A stretch of DNA of 49,852 nucleotides from Bacteroidales bacterium (GTDB lineage: Bacteria > Bacteroidota > Bacteroidia > Bacteroidales > Paludibacteraceae): positions 1 through 49,852 of the forward strand of contig JAATGT010000279.1 in the NCBI GenBank assembly GCA_015654525.1, given 5' to 3'. A program made the translations under genes and the position numbers. The notes beneath the pieces are model-generated. The model saw nothing but the letters and a program-made list of their open reading frames with translations, ran no database searches and was not told the DNA's origin. Shown here one piece after another: positions 16,758 through 26,646 of the stretch (position 1 is its first letter; every line of letters begins with the position of its first letter).

Positions 16758-18278
16758 ATGGAAAAAAAGCGAATAAAAAGAGCCTTAGTATCTGTTTATC
16801 ATAAGGATAAACTAGATATAATCATCAAAAAACTTCACTCCGAAGGTGTAGAATTTATCTCTACCGGCGGAACCCAGTCCTTTATTGAATCACTCGATAT
16901 TCCATGCAGTGCCGTTGAAGATCTTACCGGTTACCCTTCTATTTTGGGCGGAAGAGTGAAAACATTACACCCAAAAGTGTTTGGAGGAATTCTGAATCGC
17001 CGTGATTTGGATGTGGATAAAGCTCAGATTGCTGAATACGATATTCCTGAAATTGATTTAGTTATTGTCGATTTATATCCTTTCGAAGCCACAGTGGCTG
17101 CCGGAGCCGACGAACCAACTACCATTGAGAAAATTGATATTGGTGGCATTTCCCTTATTCGAGCCGCCGCTAAAAACTACAATGATGTGGTTATTGTAGC
17201 TTCACAAGACCAATACGAACCTTTGTTTGATATTATTTCGGCAAATGGTGCAGAAACTACTCTGGAAGAACGTCGCTGGTTTGCGAAAGAAGCTTTCGCA
17301 GTTTCTTCGCATTACGACTCTGCTATTTTCAACTATTTTGACAATAAAGAAAAAAGCGCATTCCGTTACAGCGAGAACAATCCAAAAGCACTGCGATATG
17401 GTGAAAACCCACATCAAAACGGCATTTTCTTTGGCAAATTCGACGACATGTTCGAACAATTGCAAGGAAAAGAAATTTCTTACAACAACCTTCTCGATAT
17501 TGATGCTGCAGTAAATCTGATAAATGATTTTGACGATATAACCTTTGCCATTTTGAAGCACAACAATGCATGCGGAATTGCATCGCGTCCGGTATTAGTT
17601 GATGCGTGGAATGCTGCTTTGGCCGGTGATCCGGTTTCAGCTTTTGGTGGGGTACTTATTACCAATGCAATAGTTGACAAAGCTACTGCCGAAGAAATGC
17701 ACAAGATCTTCTTTGAAGTGGTTATTGCTCCCGATTACGATTTGGAAGCCATTGAAATTCTGAGTCAAAAGAAAAACAGAATTATTCTCATCATCAAAGA
17801 TGCCAAAGTAAAAGCGAAACAATTCCGCTCATTACTCAACGGCGTATTGGTACAAGATAAAGATACACATACAGAAACTGCCGACGACCTGAAAGTGGTT
17901 ACAGAAAAGGTACCGGCAGCCGACGAAATTGAAGATTTGCTTTTTGCAAACAAAATAGTAAAACATTCTAAATCGAATGCTATCGTTCTTGCAAAGAACA
18001 AGCAAATGTGCGCAAGCGGTGTTGGTCAAACATCACGTGTTGATGCTTTGACGCAAGCCATCGACAAGGCTGATACATTTAAATTTGATTTGAAAGGAGC
18101 AGTTATGGCTTCAGATGCATTTTTTCCATTTCCCGACTGCGTCCAAATAGCATCGGAAGCAGGAATTACTTCTGTAATCCAACCAGGCGGTTCGATTAAC
18201 GATAAGCTTTCAATTGAGAAATGCAATGAAACCGGATTATCAATGGTTACAACCGGATTCCGCCATTTTAAACATTAA
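16758..18278 (+). CDS. purH: bifunctional AICAR formyltransferase / IMP cyclohydrolase
   Basis: This 506-residue enzyme catalyses the last two steps of IMP synthesis. The N-terminal IMP cyclohydrolase (MGS-like) domain spans about 1-195: RALVSVYHK, ISTGGTQ, GGRVKTLHPKVFGGIL, IDIGGISLIRAAAKNY. The C-terminal AICAR formyltransferase domain spans about 196-506 with RYGENPHQ, ILKHNNACGIA, AFGGV and SDAFFPFPD...GGSIND. KHNNACG replaces the enterobacterial KHANPCG wording, a variant of the lineage. Length is normal. It is monocistronic, with its own promoter and a REP-like hairpin after the stop. Confidence 0.96.
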   Translation: MEKKRIKRALVSVYHKDKLDIIIKKLHSEGVEFISTGGTQSFIESLDIPCSAVEDLTGYPSILGGRVKTLHPKVFGGILNRRDLDVDKAQIAEYDIPEIDLVIVDLYPFEATVAAGADEPTTIEKIDIGGISLIRAAAKNYNDVVIVASQDQYEPLFDIISANGAETTLEERRWFAKEAFAVSSHYDSAIFNYFDNKEKSAFRYSENNPKALRYGENPHQNGIFFGKFDDMFEQLQGKEISYNNLLDIDAAVNLINDFDDITFAILKHNNACGIASRPVLVDAWNAALAGDPVSAFGGVLITNAIVDKATAEEMHKIFFEVVIAPDYDLEAIEILSQKKNRIILIIKDAKVKAKQFRSLLNGVLVQDKDTHTETADDLKVVTEKVPAADEIEDLLFANKIVKHSKSNAIVLAKNKQMCASGVGQTSRVDALTQAIDKADTFKFDLKGAVMASDAFFPFPDCVQIASEAGITSVIQPGGSINDKLSIEKCNETGLSMVTTGFRHFKH

Positions 18279-18289
18279 TTTTCCCCTTG

Positions 18290-18314
18290 TAGAGACAGGC
18301 ATGCCTTGTCTCTC
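18290..18314. repeat. REP-like variant hairpin
   Basis: GTAGAGACAGGCATGCCTTG then TCTCT is a near-palindrome related to the 28-bp REP units, with GGCATGCC in the centre in place of CGCATGCG. One base is missing on the left arm, so it is not perfect. It lies 11 bp past purH and about 45 bp before mreB, and may end the purH transcript. Confidence 0.65.
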
Positions 18315-18359
18315 GGTGAATAACAATAAAATTAAACAACCTGAAAATAAATTAAGAAA

Positions 18360-19379
18360 ATGGGACTATTTTCATTTACACAAGAAATAGCTATTGACTT
18401 AGGTACTGCGAATACGATTATCATCCACAACGATAAAATTGTGGTTGATGAACCATCGGTGGTGGCTTTGGACAAACGTAGCGATAAGCTGATTGCTATT
18501 GGCGAAAAAGCACGTCAAATGCAAGGAAAAGAAAACGAAGGAATCCGTACTGTCCGCCCTTTGCGCGATGGTGTAATTGCCGATTTCTACGCTGCAGAAT
18601 TAATGATTCGCGGTATGATTAAAATGATCCCTACCAAAAATCATCTCTTCTCTCCTACCCTCAAAATGGTAGTTTGTATTCCTTCGGGAAGTACTGAAGT
18701 AGAGATTCGTGCAGTGCGTGACTCATCGGAGCATGCTGGTGGACGCGAAGTGTATATGATTTACGAACCTATGGCTGCCGCTATCGGTATTGGTATTGAT
18801 GTAGAAGCTCCAAACGGATGTATGATTGTTGATATTGGCGGTGGTACTACCGAAATTGCGGTTATCTCATTAGGAGGCATTGTTTCCAACAAATCAATCC
18901 GCATTGCGGGTGACGATTTGACTTTGGATATCGTGGAATATATGGGACGTATGCACAATATCAAAGTAGGTGAACGTACAGCCGAGTTAATCAAGATAAA
19001 CGTTGGTGCTGCACTTACCGATCTGGAAGACGCTCCGGAAGACTATATCGTACACGGACCAAATCGTATGACTGCTTTGCCTATGCAAGTTCCGGTTTCA
19101 TATCAGGAAATAGCACATTGTCTTGAAAAATCTATTTCGAAAATCGAAGCTGCTATTCTGAGTGCATTGGAACAAACTCCACCGGAATTGTATGCCGACA
19201 TCGTTCAAAAAGGAATTTACTTAGCCGGAGGTGGAGCACTACTTCGTGGATTAGATAAACGTTTGACTGACAAATTGAATATTCAGTTTCACATTGCAGA
19301 AGATCCATTGCGTGCCGTGGCTCGCGGAACTGGTATTGCGTTGAAAAACGTAGATAAATTTTCGTTCCTGATTCGATAA
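18360..19379 (+). CDS. mreB: rod shape-determining actin-like protein MreB
   Basis: This 339-residue bacterial actin forms filaments under the inner membrane and guides lateral wall synthesis. The N-terminal MGLFSFTQEIAIDLGTANTII contains the amphipathic start and phosphate-1 motif. GGGTTEIAVISLGG at about 161-174 is phosphate-2, AGGGALLRGLDKRL the adenosine loop, and the end is VARGTGIALKN. Length is usual. It heads the mreBCD-mrdA-rodA cluster on one strand with short gaps. Confidence 0.97.
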   Translation: MGLFSFTQEIAIDLGTANTIIIHNDKIVVDEPSVVALDKRSDKLIAIGEKARQMQGKENEGIRTVRPLRDGVIADFYAAELMIRGMIKMIPTKNHLFSPTLKMVVCIPSGSTEVEIRAVRDSSEHAGGREVYMIYEPMAAAIGIGIDVEAPNGCMIVDIGGGTTEIAVISLGGIVSNKSIRIAGDDLTLDIVEYMGRMHNIKVGERTAELIKINVGAALTDLEDAPEDYIVHGPNRMTALPMQVPVSYQEIAHCLEKSISKIEAAILSALEQTPPELYADIVQKGIYLAGGGALLRGLDKRLTDKLNIQFHIAEDPLRAVARGTGIALKNVDKFSFLIR

Positions 19380-19476
19380 AACTAAATTGAATTTTCGGTA
19401 GGCATTGGAGATTTCTTATGCCTACCGAAAATTTCTGTATAAAAATATATCTTTCCCTGTCTGCAGTTTCGCCCAC

Positions 19477-20322
19477 ATGAAGAATCTTATCAACTTTTTG
19501 ATTCAATACAGCGTAGTGTTTTTATTTCTATTCCTAGAGGTAATCTCCGTCACCTTGATTGTAAAGAATCAGGACTATCAAAAAAGTGTGTTTCTCTCAT
19601 CAAGCAATTCAGTAGCTTCAACCATGTTTGAGTGGAGCAACTCTGTGGTAGAATTTTTCAAACTGCGCACAGCTAACGACAATTTGTCGGAAGAAAACAC
19701 GGCACTTAAAAATCAGCTTGTCAAACTTCAAAACCAACTGGTTTCACTGAAAAAAGAGACTCCCGACTCCATTCACTTCCGCATTCCTCCCGAAATGGAA
19801 TATCAGTTTATTGCGGCTAAGGTAATAAAATGTACTACCAACAAAACACTCAATTACATTACGCTGAATAAAGGGGCTTTGGATGGTATAAAACCCGATA
19901 TGGGAGTGGTAAGCGATGAAGGCGTAGTTGGCATAGTAAAAACTGTTTCAACCAAATTTTCAGTTGTAATTCCAATTATAAACCCTAAAATTGAAATCAG
20001 CTGTAAATTTAAACGAAGCAATTATAGCGGTGGGTTACTCTGGAACGGCGAAGACTCCCGATACGCCAATCTCAACGATATAGCACGCCATGTAGAACTG
20101 GCTTTGGGAGACACATTGATTACAAGCGGACTTACCAGTACATTCCCCGAAGGAATTCCGGTTGGAAACATAGAAGATTTTAAAATCAAAACAAGTGATG
20201 CTTATTATAAGATTAAAGTAAAACTGGCTGTTGATTTTCGAACACTTTCGCATGTGAAAGTGATCAACTACCTGAATTATCAGGAACAAAAAGATTTAGA
20301 GAAAAAATCGGAGGAACAATAA
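19477..20322 (+). CDS. mreC: cell-shape protein MreC
   Basis: This 281-residue bitopic protein starts at ATG 19477 (MKNLINFLIQYSVVFLFLFL). The longer frame from 19405 adds residues before the natural membrane anchor and is not favoured. One helix lies at about 9-27, then a coiled coil at about 60-95 (LSEENTALKNQLVKLQNQLV), then the periplasmic beta domain with YITLNKGALDGIKPDMGVVS and GVVGIVKTVS. It links PBP2/RodA to MreB. It lies 97 bp after mreB and precedes mreD. Confidence 0.94.
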   Translation: MKNLINFLIQYSVVFLFLFLEVISVTLIVKNQDYQKSVFLSSSNSVASTMFEWSNSVVEFFKLRTANDNLSEENTALKNQLVKLQNQLVSLKKETPDSIHFRIPPEMEYQFIAAKVIKCTTNKTLNYITLNKGALDGIKPDMGVVSDEGVVGIVKTVSTKFSVVIPIINPKIEISCKFKRSNYSGGLLWNGEDSRYANLNDIARHVELALGDTLITSGLTSTFPEGIPVGNIEDFKIKTSDAYYKIKVKLAVDFRTLSHVKVINYLNYQEQKDLEKKSEEQ

Positions 20323-20411
20323 TAAGTTAGTTTATAGTTGACAACAAATATAAACGACTTTTCAATTGAATAAAACGATCAACTGACAATTATCAACTGT
20401 CAATTAAAAAT

Positions 20412-20909
20412 ATGCCTACAGTACTTCAAAACATAATACGTTTTATATTACTCGTACTTTTTCAGGTACTGGTGCTGGATAATATTCAATTTTTGGGATA
20501 TATAAATCCCTATTTGTATATTCTGTTTATCCTTGCGTTACCGGTACAGACTCCGCGCTGGTTCTCGCTTCTGTTGGCATTTGGACTTGGTATATCAATT
20601 GGGATTTGTTCAAATACTCCCGGTCAGCATGCATTTGCTACCGTTCTTGTAGCCTTTGCACGCGATGGCATTATTAAGCTATTCACTTCAATCGAAGAAG
20701 GAAATAATCCAACTCCTTCATTTTATACCTTTGGAGTAAGTGCTTACATAAAATATGTAGTAATACTCGTTTTTCTGCATAATGTGGCCTTATTTTTTCT
20801 GGAATCATTCTCATTCGTCAGTGGGTGGATTATTCTGACAAAAGTAGTCCTAAGCTCATTGGTAACTATACTCATGATTTTAGGGATTCAATCGTTTAGC
20901 AAAAAATAG
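20412..20909 (+). CDS. mreD: cell-shape membrane protein MreD
   Basis: This 165-residue integral membrane protein has about five hydrophobic segments (IIRFILLVLFQVLVLDNI, YLYILFILALPV, FSLLLAFGLGISIGI, YVVILVFLHNVALFFL, VVLSSLVTILMILGI). Sequence identity between MreD proteins is low, so position and topology carry the call: it sits between mreC and the PBP2 gene, as expected. The 89-bp gap after mreC contains the words CAACTGACAATTATCAACTG and TCAATT, a simple intergenic repeat. The PBP2 gene follows after 3 bp. Confidence 0.88.
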   Translation: MPTVLQNIIRFILLVLFQVLVLDNIQFLGYINPYLYILFILALPVQTPRWFSLLLAFGLGISIGICSNTPGQHAFATVLVAFARDGIIKLFTSIEEGNNPTPSFYTFGVSAYIKYVVILVFLHNVALFFLESFSFVSGWIILTKVVLSSLVTILMILGIQSFSKK

Positions 20910-20912
20910 CAT

Positions 20913-22751
20913 ATGATCAATGACGAACTTCAAAGCAGAAGATATGTAGTTGCCGGAATCATATCTGCTGTTATAGTTTTGTACATTTTGCGGTTATTCA
21001 CCATACAAATTATCGACACTAAATATAAAAATGGTGCCGATAGTAATGCCTTTCTGAAAAAGACACAGTTCCCTCCACGCGGACTTATTTACGACAGAAA
21101 CCATAAACTTTTGGTTTACAACAAACCGGCTTACGATATTGCGCTGATCATGCGTGAAATTCGCGGACTCGATACACTTGCATTTTGTAAAGCGCTGAAT
21201 ATTGATAAGCAACACCTGATAAACAGACTGGAAGAGATTAAGGACAGAAAGAAAAATCCAAACTACTCTTCGTACACCCCTCAACTTTTCATGACTCAAT
21301 TGAGTAGTGCCGACATTGCCACTATTCAACAATCGATGTATAAATACCCCGGATTTTATATTCAAAGCCGTACTTTGCGTGAATACACCTATCCTTTTGC
21401 AGGACAGATATTAGGGAATATCGGTGAGGTATCTCAACATAAAATAGATAACGACGATTATTACAAACCGGGCGATTATGCTGGCCGTGATGGGATTGAA
21501 TACACCTACGAGGAACAGCTACGGGGTGAAAAAGGTGTTGAAATTCTGTTGCGCGATGCCAAGGGTAGAATAAAAGGGAAATATGAAAACGGAAAAGAGG
21601 ATGTAGCACCTAAAGCCGGCGAAAACCTGACACTCACCCTCGACGCTCAATTACAATTGTTGGCAGAAAAGTTACTTACCGGTAAGCTTGGCAGTATTGT
21701 TGCCATTGAACCGGCAACCGGGGAGATTCTGGCTATAGCTTCAAGCCCTACATTTAACCCGGGAATTTTAGTCGGTCGTCAGCGCTCAAGAAATTATAAT
21801 TCATTGTTGCATGACCCTACAAAGCCGTTGATGAATCGTGCCACACAAGGACAATATTCACCCGGATCGGCGTTTAAAACACTTCAGGCATTGGTGTGCC
21901 AGCAAATGGGTGGAATTACTGAACATACCATGTTTGCCTGTAACGGGCCGCAGTCGTACCCGGTAAAATGTACGCACCACCACGGTTCGCCGGTAAGCTT
22001 GCTGAGTGCCGTGGAACAAAGTTGTAATCCATATTTCTGGAATGCTTTCCGTTCGACTATGGAACGAAACGGATACGGACCCAGAAATATTAATTTCAGA
22101 ACCACCTACGATGAATGGGTAGATCGGGTAAAAAGTTTTGGACTTGGAGAGAAATTCAAAGACGGCGATCTGTACGAACAATCGCGCGGATACATCCCAA
22201 CGCAAAAATTCTATAACCGGGTATATCGTTCGGAAAAAGGATGGCGTGCCATCACCATCCGGTCCAACGCAATCGGACAGGGCGAAGTGATGGCTACTCC
22301 TCTTCAGATGGCCAACCTGATGTGTGCCATCGCCAACGAAGGACATTATATCACACCCCACCTGAACAAGTGCGACTCAATGTTGAAAAAGATTCATCAG
22401 TGCAAGGTGGATAAGAAATACTTTCCGGTTGTATTTGAAGGAATGTGGCGCGTATTTGAATCAGGGACAGCAAGAGCTTCTAAAATTCCGGGCATTGACA
22501 TGTGTGGAAAAACGGGTACTGCCGACAATAGCCATGGAAAGCCACACGCAGTTTTTGTAGGTTTTGCACCACGGGTAAATCCTAAAATTGCCATTGCAGT
22601 AATAGTTGAAAATGCCGGGTTTGGAACAACTTATGCTGCACCAATTTTCAGCTTACTGGTAGAGCAATACCTGAAAGGCAAAATTACCCGAACAGACTTA
22701 GAAGAAAGAACAATTAATACTGTCACCAATTCGTATGTACAAGAACGTTAG
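20913..22751 (+). CDS. mrdA: penicillin-binding protein 2 (elongasome transpeptidase)
   Basis: This 612-residue class B PBP cross-links peptidoglycan during elongation. An N-terminal membrane helix spans about 10-29 (VVAGIISAVIVLYILRLFTI), followed by the dimerisation domain (RGLIYDRNHKLLVYNKPAYDI). The transpeptidase motifs are SAFK (SPGSAFKTL, about 313), SCN (EQSCNPYFW) and KTG (CGKTGTADN, about 533). All three active-site motifs are intact. It overlaps rodA by 17 bp, suggesting translational coupling of the PBP2-RodA pair. Confidence 0.95.
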   Translation: MINDELQSRRYVVAGIISAVIVLYILRLFTIQIIDTKYKNGADSNAFLKKTQFPPRGLIYDRNHKLLVYNKPAYDIALIMREIRGLDTLAFCKALNIDKQHLINRLEEIKDRKKNPNYSSYTPQLFMTQLSSADIATIQQSMYKYPGFYIQSRTLREYTYPFAGQILGNIGEVSQHKIDNDDYYKPGDYAGRDGIEYTYEEQLRGEKGVEILLRDAKGRIKGKYENGKEDVAPKAGENLTLTLDAQLQLLAEKLLTGKLGSIVAIEPATGEILAIASSPTFNPGILVGRQRSRNYNSLLHDPTKPLMNRATQGQYSPGSAFKTLQALVCQQMGGITEHTMFACNGPQSYPVKCTHHHGSPVSLLSAVEQSCNPYFWNAFRSTMERNGYGPRNINFRTTYDEWVDRVKSFGLGEKFKDGDLYEQSRGYIPTQKFYNRVYRSEKGWRAITIRSNAIGQGEVMATPLQMANLMCAIANEGHYITPHLNKCDSMLKKIHQCKVDKKYFPVVFEGMWRVFESGTARASKIPGIDMCGKTGTADNSHGKPHAVFVGFAPRVNPKIAIAVIVENAGFGTTYAAPIFSLLVEQYLKGKITRTDLEERTINTVTNSYVQER

Positions 22752-24201
22752 TATTAAATATGCTTTAGACTGGACAACGGTATTTTATTACGTTGCTCTG
22801 ATTTTTATGGGCTGGATCAGTATTTATGGAGCCAGCTATGATTTTGACCAGGCCAGCATCTTCGATTACAGTCAGCGTGCCGGAATGCAGTTTATTTGGA
22901 TTCTAAGTGCTTTTGCTATTGCTGGAGCATTGTTGCTGATTGATTCCAGAATGTATAACTTTTTTGCCTACTTCATTTATGGTTTTGCTATATTTCTACT
23001 GATTGTGACCATCTTTGCTCCCCGGTCTATTGCACCCGATATAAAAGGTTCGCATTCGTGGTTAGTATTTGGGCCCATCCGGTTTCAACCGGCTGAGTTA
23101 GCAAAGGTGGCAACTGCACTGGCACTTTCAAAGTTTATGAGTTCTTATAATTATAAACTTAAAAACTGGAAAGATCTGCTTCCGCTCGGGCTAATCATTT
23201 TCACTCCGTTTGCATTAATTATTTTACAAAACGAAACGGGTACCGCCCTCGTTTTTCTCGCATTCCTGCTGATGCTTTATCGCGAAGGAATGAATGGTAT
23301 TGTCCTATTAATCGGATCGTTTGCCGTGTTGCTATTTGTCGTAATTATTAAATACAGCATTGTACCGATTCAGGTAGACAGAGGTACACTCGGTATGGTA
23401 TTGGGTATGGGCATAATCCTCGTCATGCAAATAGGATATGCTATTTTCTTTGGCAAAAACACCAAAGAAGCACTTTATTTACTGCTTGGTACATCAGTGA
23501 TAGGAGGAATTACTTATCTGATGAATATCTGGTTTTATGTTAGCTACAATTATGTTGCTATATTCACCGTAGTAGCTTCATGCATCTATTGGTCAATAAC
23601 CGAACTCTTTTACAGGTATAAGAAATACTGGTTTTTGGTACTTTTCTCTTTTGGATCGGTGCTATTCTGCTTTTCGGCTGATTATTTATTTGAAAACGTA
23701 TTGGAGCCGCACCAACAAGTCCGTATCAAGGAATTGTTGAAAATGGAGAGTAACCTCACCGGTGCAGGTTATAATGTAAATCAATCGAAAATTGCTATTG
23801 GATCCGGCGGTTTTTGGGGAAAGGGATTTTTAAATGGTACACAAACCAAGCTGAAATACGTTCCGGAGCAGGACACTGATTTTATATTCTGTACTGTAGG
23901 CGAAGAACACGGTTTTTGGGGTTCTACATTGGTGCTGTTTGTGTATTGGCTACTGCTTATGCGATTACTTCGGATTGCCGAACGACAGCGCGATACTTTT
24001 AGCCGCATTTATGCTTATTGCGTAGCCAGCATATTGTTTTTTCACCTGGCAATAAACATTGGGATGGTGCTCGGCATTATGCCCGTTATTGGCATTCCTT
24101 TGCCATTTTTTAGCTACGGAGGCTCCTCGCTTTGGGGTTTTACCATTTTATTGTTTATATTGCTCAGAATGGACGCAGCGCGATTGGAGCAGCAGCGGTA
24201 A
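22735..24201 (+). CDS. rodA: peptidoglycan glycosyltransferase RodA (long form)
   Basis: This SEDS polymerase acts with PBP2. At 488 residues it is clearly longer than the roughly 370 of enterobacterial RodA. The extra length is in the middle (about 185-330), which adds hydrophobic segments such as VLGMGIILVMQIGYAIFF and ITYLMNIWFYVSYNYVAIF. SEDS signatures are kept: SWLVFGPIRFQPAELAK, the family Glu-Asp region NETGTALVFLAF, EQDTDFIFCTVGEEHGFWG, and GIPLPFFSYGGSSLWGF. Long RodA forms are typical of Bacteroidota. Start ATG 22735 lies inside mrdA. It is convergent with the acyltransferase gene 20 bp away, with no terminator hairpin visible. Confidence 0.94.
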   Translation: MYKNVSIKYALDWTTVFYYVALIFMGWISIYGASYDFDQASIFDYSQRAGMQFIWILSAFAIAGALLLIDSRMYNFFAYFIYGFAIFLLIVTIFAPRSIAPDIKGSHSWLVFGPIRFQPAELAKVATALALSKFMSSYNYKLKNWKDLLPLGLIIFTPFALIILQNETGTALVFLAFLLMLYREGMNGIVLLIGSFAVLLFVVIIKYSIVPIQVDRGTLGMVLGMGIILVMQIGYAIFFGKNTKEALYLLLGTSVIGGITYLMNIWFYVSYNYVAIFTVVASCIYWSITELFYRYKKYWFLVLFSFGSVLFCFSADYLFENVLEPHQQVRIKELLKMESNLTGAGYNVNQSKIAIGSGGFWGKGFLNGTQTKLKYVPEQDTDFIFCTVGEEHGFWGSTLVLFVYWLLLMRLLRIAERQRDTFSRIYAYCVASILFFHLAINIGMVLGIMPVIGIPLPFFSYGGSSLWGFTILLFILLRMDAARLEQQR

Positions 24202-24221
24202 AAGAAGATTTATACCCACTT

Positions 24222-25364
24222 TTATAAACGGATATAAATTTTGTTCCTATCCAACACCCAACCCATCAACCAGCAGATAAGCATCCACCACACCGAGAAA
24301 AGAAACGCTCCGAGGTAGTTGCCCGTAAAAATAAAGATATGGTTGTAGATCCACGAGAAAAGTGGTTCGTTGCCTACATGAACCATCCACATGACGACTA
24401 CACCCAATTCGCTCATCAGGTAAATAAACAATGGATTTTTACCCGTTACCAAAAAGAAATGAGTCCCCTTTGTTTTCCCCAAAAAATCGGTGATGTAGAT
24501 TATAAGTGACAGTATCAGACAATCCAACCCTACCGTCAGGACAGCATAAGAGCTTGTCCATAGCTTTTTATTTACAGGAAGAAATGAATCCCAACAATAA
24601 GCCGCAAAAAGCAGTGCGAAGCCCATTAATAAAAGTTTGGCAAGGCCTTCGTAGCTTTTACCTTTGATCTGTAGAAAACGCCCGACAGCAAATCCGGCAA
24701 TGACATTAAACAAGGCAGGTAAAGTGCTGAGTACCCCTTCCGGATCGAACGGGAAACCTTCGCCCATATACAGATGATTGACACCCAACATCCAGGTATC
24801 GAAACGCAACACAGCGTTTCCCGTCTTAGTAAATTCGCTTCCTGAAGTGCCAAAAACTAACAACAACACCCAGTAGGCCAAGAGAGCAAATACGCCCAAC
24901 CAAATAGTTCTTTTAGATCCTAAACAATAAACCATCAGCGACACGATGCCATAACATAAAGCAATGCGTTGCAAAACGCCCATGATGCGGGTGTGAGAAA
25001 CGGGCAATAAAGTCAAATGCAACTGCGCATCAAGTTTAAAAAACGGAAACCAATACATGAGGTAACCCATTAGAAAAATGAGAACAGTGCGCTTTAGTAT
25101 TTTCCATAATACCTCCGATTGCTTCATCGTTTCCCAGCGCTTGGTAACAAAGCTCATGGCATTGCCCACGGCAAACAAGAAGGAAGGAAACACCAGATCG
25201 GTGGGAGTAAAACCGTTCCAGTCGGCATGTTTGAGCGGCCAAAAGGTGGTAGCATCGTTGCCAGAGGTATTAACGACGATCATAAAGCAAACGGTGAGGC
25301 CGCGGAAGATGTCCAATGCGGTAAAACGATAGGGAGTGGAAGATAGTGTGGATGACTGAGCCAT
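24222..25364 (-). CDS. HGSNAT-like multi-pass acyltransferase (DUF5009-type)
   Basis: This 380-residue membrane protein opens with YRFTALDIFRGLTVCFMIVVN, the signature of the heparan-alpha-glucosaminide N-acetyltransferase-like family (NagX/DUF5009). About ten helices are seen. Other family blocks are HADWNGFTPTDLVFPSFLFAVG (shown here as one block only by its ends HADWNG and LFAVG), RIMGVLQRIALCYG, and the C-terminal KNPLFIYLMSELG. Bacterial members are thought to acetylate amino sugars or cell-wall sugars across the inner membrane; the substrate here is unknown. It is monocistronic and convergent with rodA. Confidence 0.85.
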   Translation of the reverse strand: MAQSSTLSSTPYRFTALDIFRGLTVCFMIVVNTSGNDATTFWPLKHADWNGFTPTDLVFPSFLFAVGNAMSFVTKRWETMKQSEVLWKILKRTVLIFLMGYLMYWFPFFKLDAQLHLTLLPVSHTRIMGVLQRIALCYGIVSLMVYCLGSKRTIWLGVFALLAYWVLLLVFGTSGSEFTKTGNAVLRFDTWMLGVNHLYMGEGFPFDPEGVLSTLPALFNVIAGFAVGRFLQIKGKSYEGLAKLLLMGFALLFAAYCWDSFLPVNKKLWTSSYAVLTVGLDCLILSLIIYITDFLGKTKGTHFFLVTGKNPLFIYLMSELGVVVMWMVHVGNEPLFSWIYNHIFIFTGNYLGAFLFSVWWMLICWLMGWVLDRNKIYIRL

Positions 25365-25519
25365 AAAAATAGGGATTTAAACAAATAATCGGATTGTAAA
25401 AATACAACCTTTTTCCGAATAAAACATTAGCCATATCATTCTTTAAAATTATCAGGGCACAGGTATTCATTCCGTTTTTTTTTACTCCCTATTGATTTTG
25501 ATTCATAGAACTAAAAAAC

Positions 25520-25560
25520 ACAAAGAACCGTTGAGAGATTCCCCCTCCACGGTTCTTTGT
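25520..25560. terminator. hairpin between TSUP and acyltransferase genes
   Basis: ACAAAGAACCG (25520-25530) pairs perfectly with CGGTTCTTTGT (25550-25560) around a 19-nt loop. There is no strong T-run directly after it, so it may be a transcript-end structure for the TSUP gene (minus strand) or a different regulatory hairpin. Confidence 0.5.
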
Positions 25561-25620
25561 ACTCCAGCCCCATTCAGACCGGGATATTCTGTTTTTCGTC
25601 CCCCCCTTATATAGGCCGGA

Positions 25621-26406
25621 TCAGATGTATTTATAAACCATATAAACGGCCACGCCCAACAGGAACACAGCATATACCTTTTTAAAGATAGCTGCCGGCA
25701 ATTTTATGGCCAATTTAGTACCAAAAAATACTCCGCCCAAAATACCTAACGCCATCAGCCCTGCATAAATCCAGTTCAAATATCCGCCCTCAGCGTATAC
25801 AATCACGCTGGGCAACCCTACAGGTAGTTGCAAAGCAGCCAATGATGTGGCTGAAGCTGCTTTAGGATTATAGTGGAAAAATTTAATGAGTATCGGTACA
25901 ATTACCAGACCACCCCCTTTACCAAAGAGACCAGCAATGACTCCGGCCAAAATACCTACTGCAACATAAATCCAAAACGAATGCCGAATTCGTTCTCCAT
26001 CAATAGGATTTTCGGGCTTTTCATGCTTTTTGCCACGAATTAATTTGGGGATATCCAGATAACCAACTGCCACATAAAGCAAAAATGCAGCATAAAGTTT
26101 CGACAATACTTTTACATCTACCGATACAGCTAACTCGGCTCCAAAAAATGAACCCGCCAGTAAACCTACCGACAGCCATAACGACTCCCTTATGTTTATA
26201 TAACCAGCTTTGTAATAAGTTATAACTCCCAATACTCCAACAGGTAGCAACATGGCTGCCAGCGACGTGGCATTGGCATTCAACATGTCCATGCCAAAAA
26301 TGGCAATCAGTGCCGGAACCATAATAATGCCACCACCAATGCCAAACAAACCAGACATTACTCCGGCCAAAATACCTAATATCAGTATTCCAATTTCAAT
26401 TCCCAT
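25621..26406 (-). CDS. TSUP-family (TauE/SafE) permease
   Basis: This 261-residue inner-membrane protein has two homologous halves. Each begins with a Gly-rich helix: GILAGVMSGLFGIGGGIIMVP (start MSGLFGIGGG, about 17-26) and AGVIAGLFGKGGGLVIVPIL (about 155-174). Each then has an N-A-T-S-L-A or A-A-S-A-T-S-L-A block (NANATSLAAML; PKAASATSLAAL). TSUP proteins export or import sulfite, sulfonates or related anions; substrate cannot be told. About eight helices are expected. It is monocistronic. Confidence 0.9.
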   Translation of the reverse strand: MGIEIGILILGILAGVMSGLFGIGGGIIMVPALIAIFGMDMLNANATSLAAMLLPVGVLGVITYYKAGYINIRESLWLSVGLLAGSFFGAELAVSVDVKVLSKLYAAFLLYVAVGYLDIPKLIRGKKHEKPENPIDGERIRHSFWIYVAVGILAGVIAGLFGKGGGLVIVPILIKFFHYNPKAASATSLAALQLPVGLPSVIVYAEGGYLNWIYAGLMALGILGGVFFGTKLAIKLPAAIFKKVYAVFLLGVAVYMVYKYI

Positions 26407-26646
26407 AACTAAACCCTTAAATCTTTTTTACGGCGCAAAATTACTTCTATTTATCGACATGCTAAACAAATTTTTTCAATAAATGAACAAAAGACCATAA
26501 ACCCACAAAAGGCTAAAAATAAATAATTTATCATTTTGCTACTTTTTTTCCAGAAATATTTGTTTTTAAAATTATTTTCTCTATTTTTGTCAACAGATTT
26601 TTAAGACTCATGTCGTCAGTAAACTCCTGTTTGAAGGAGCATAGAT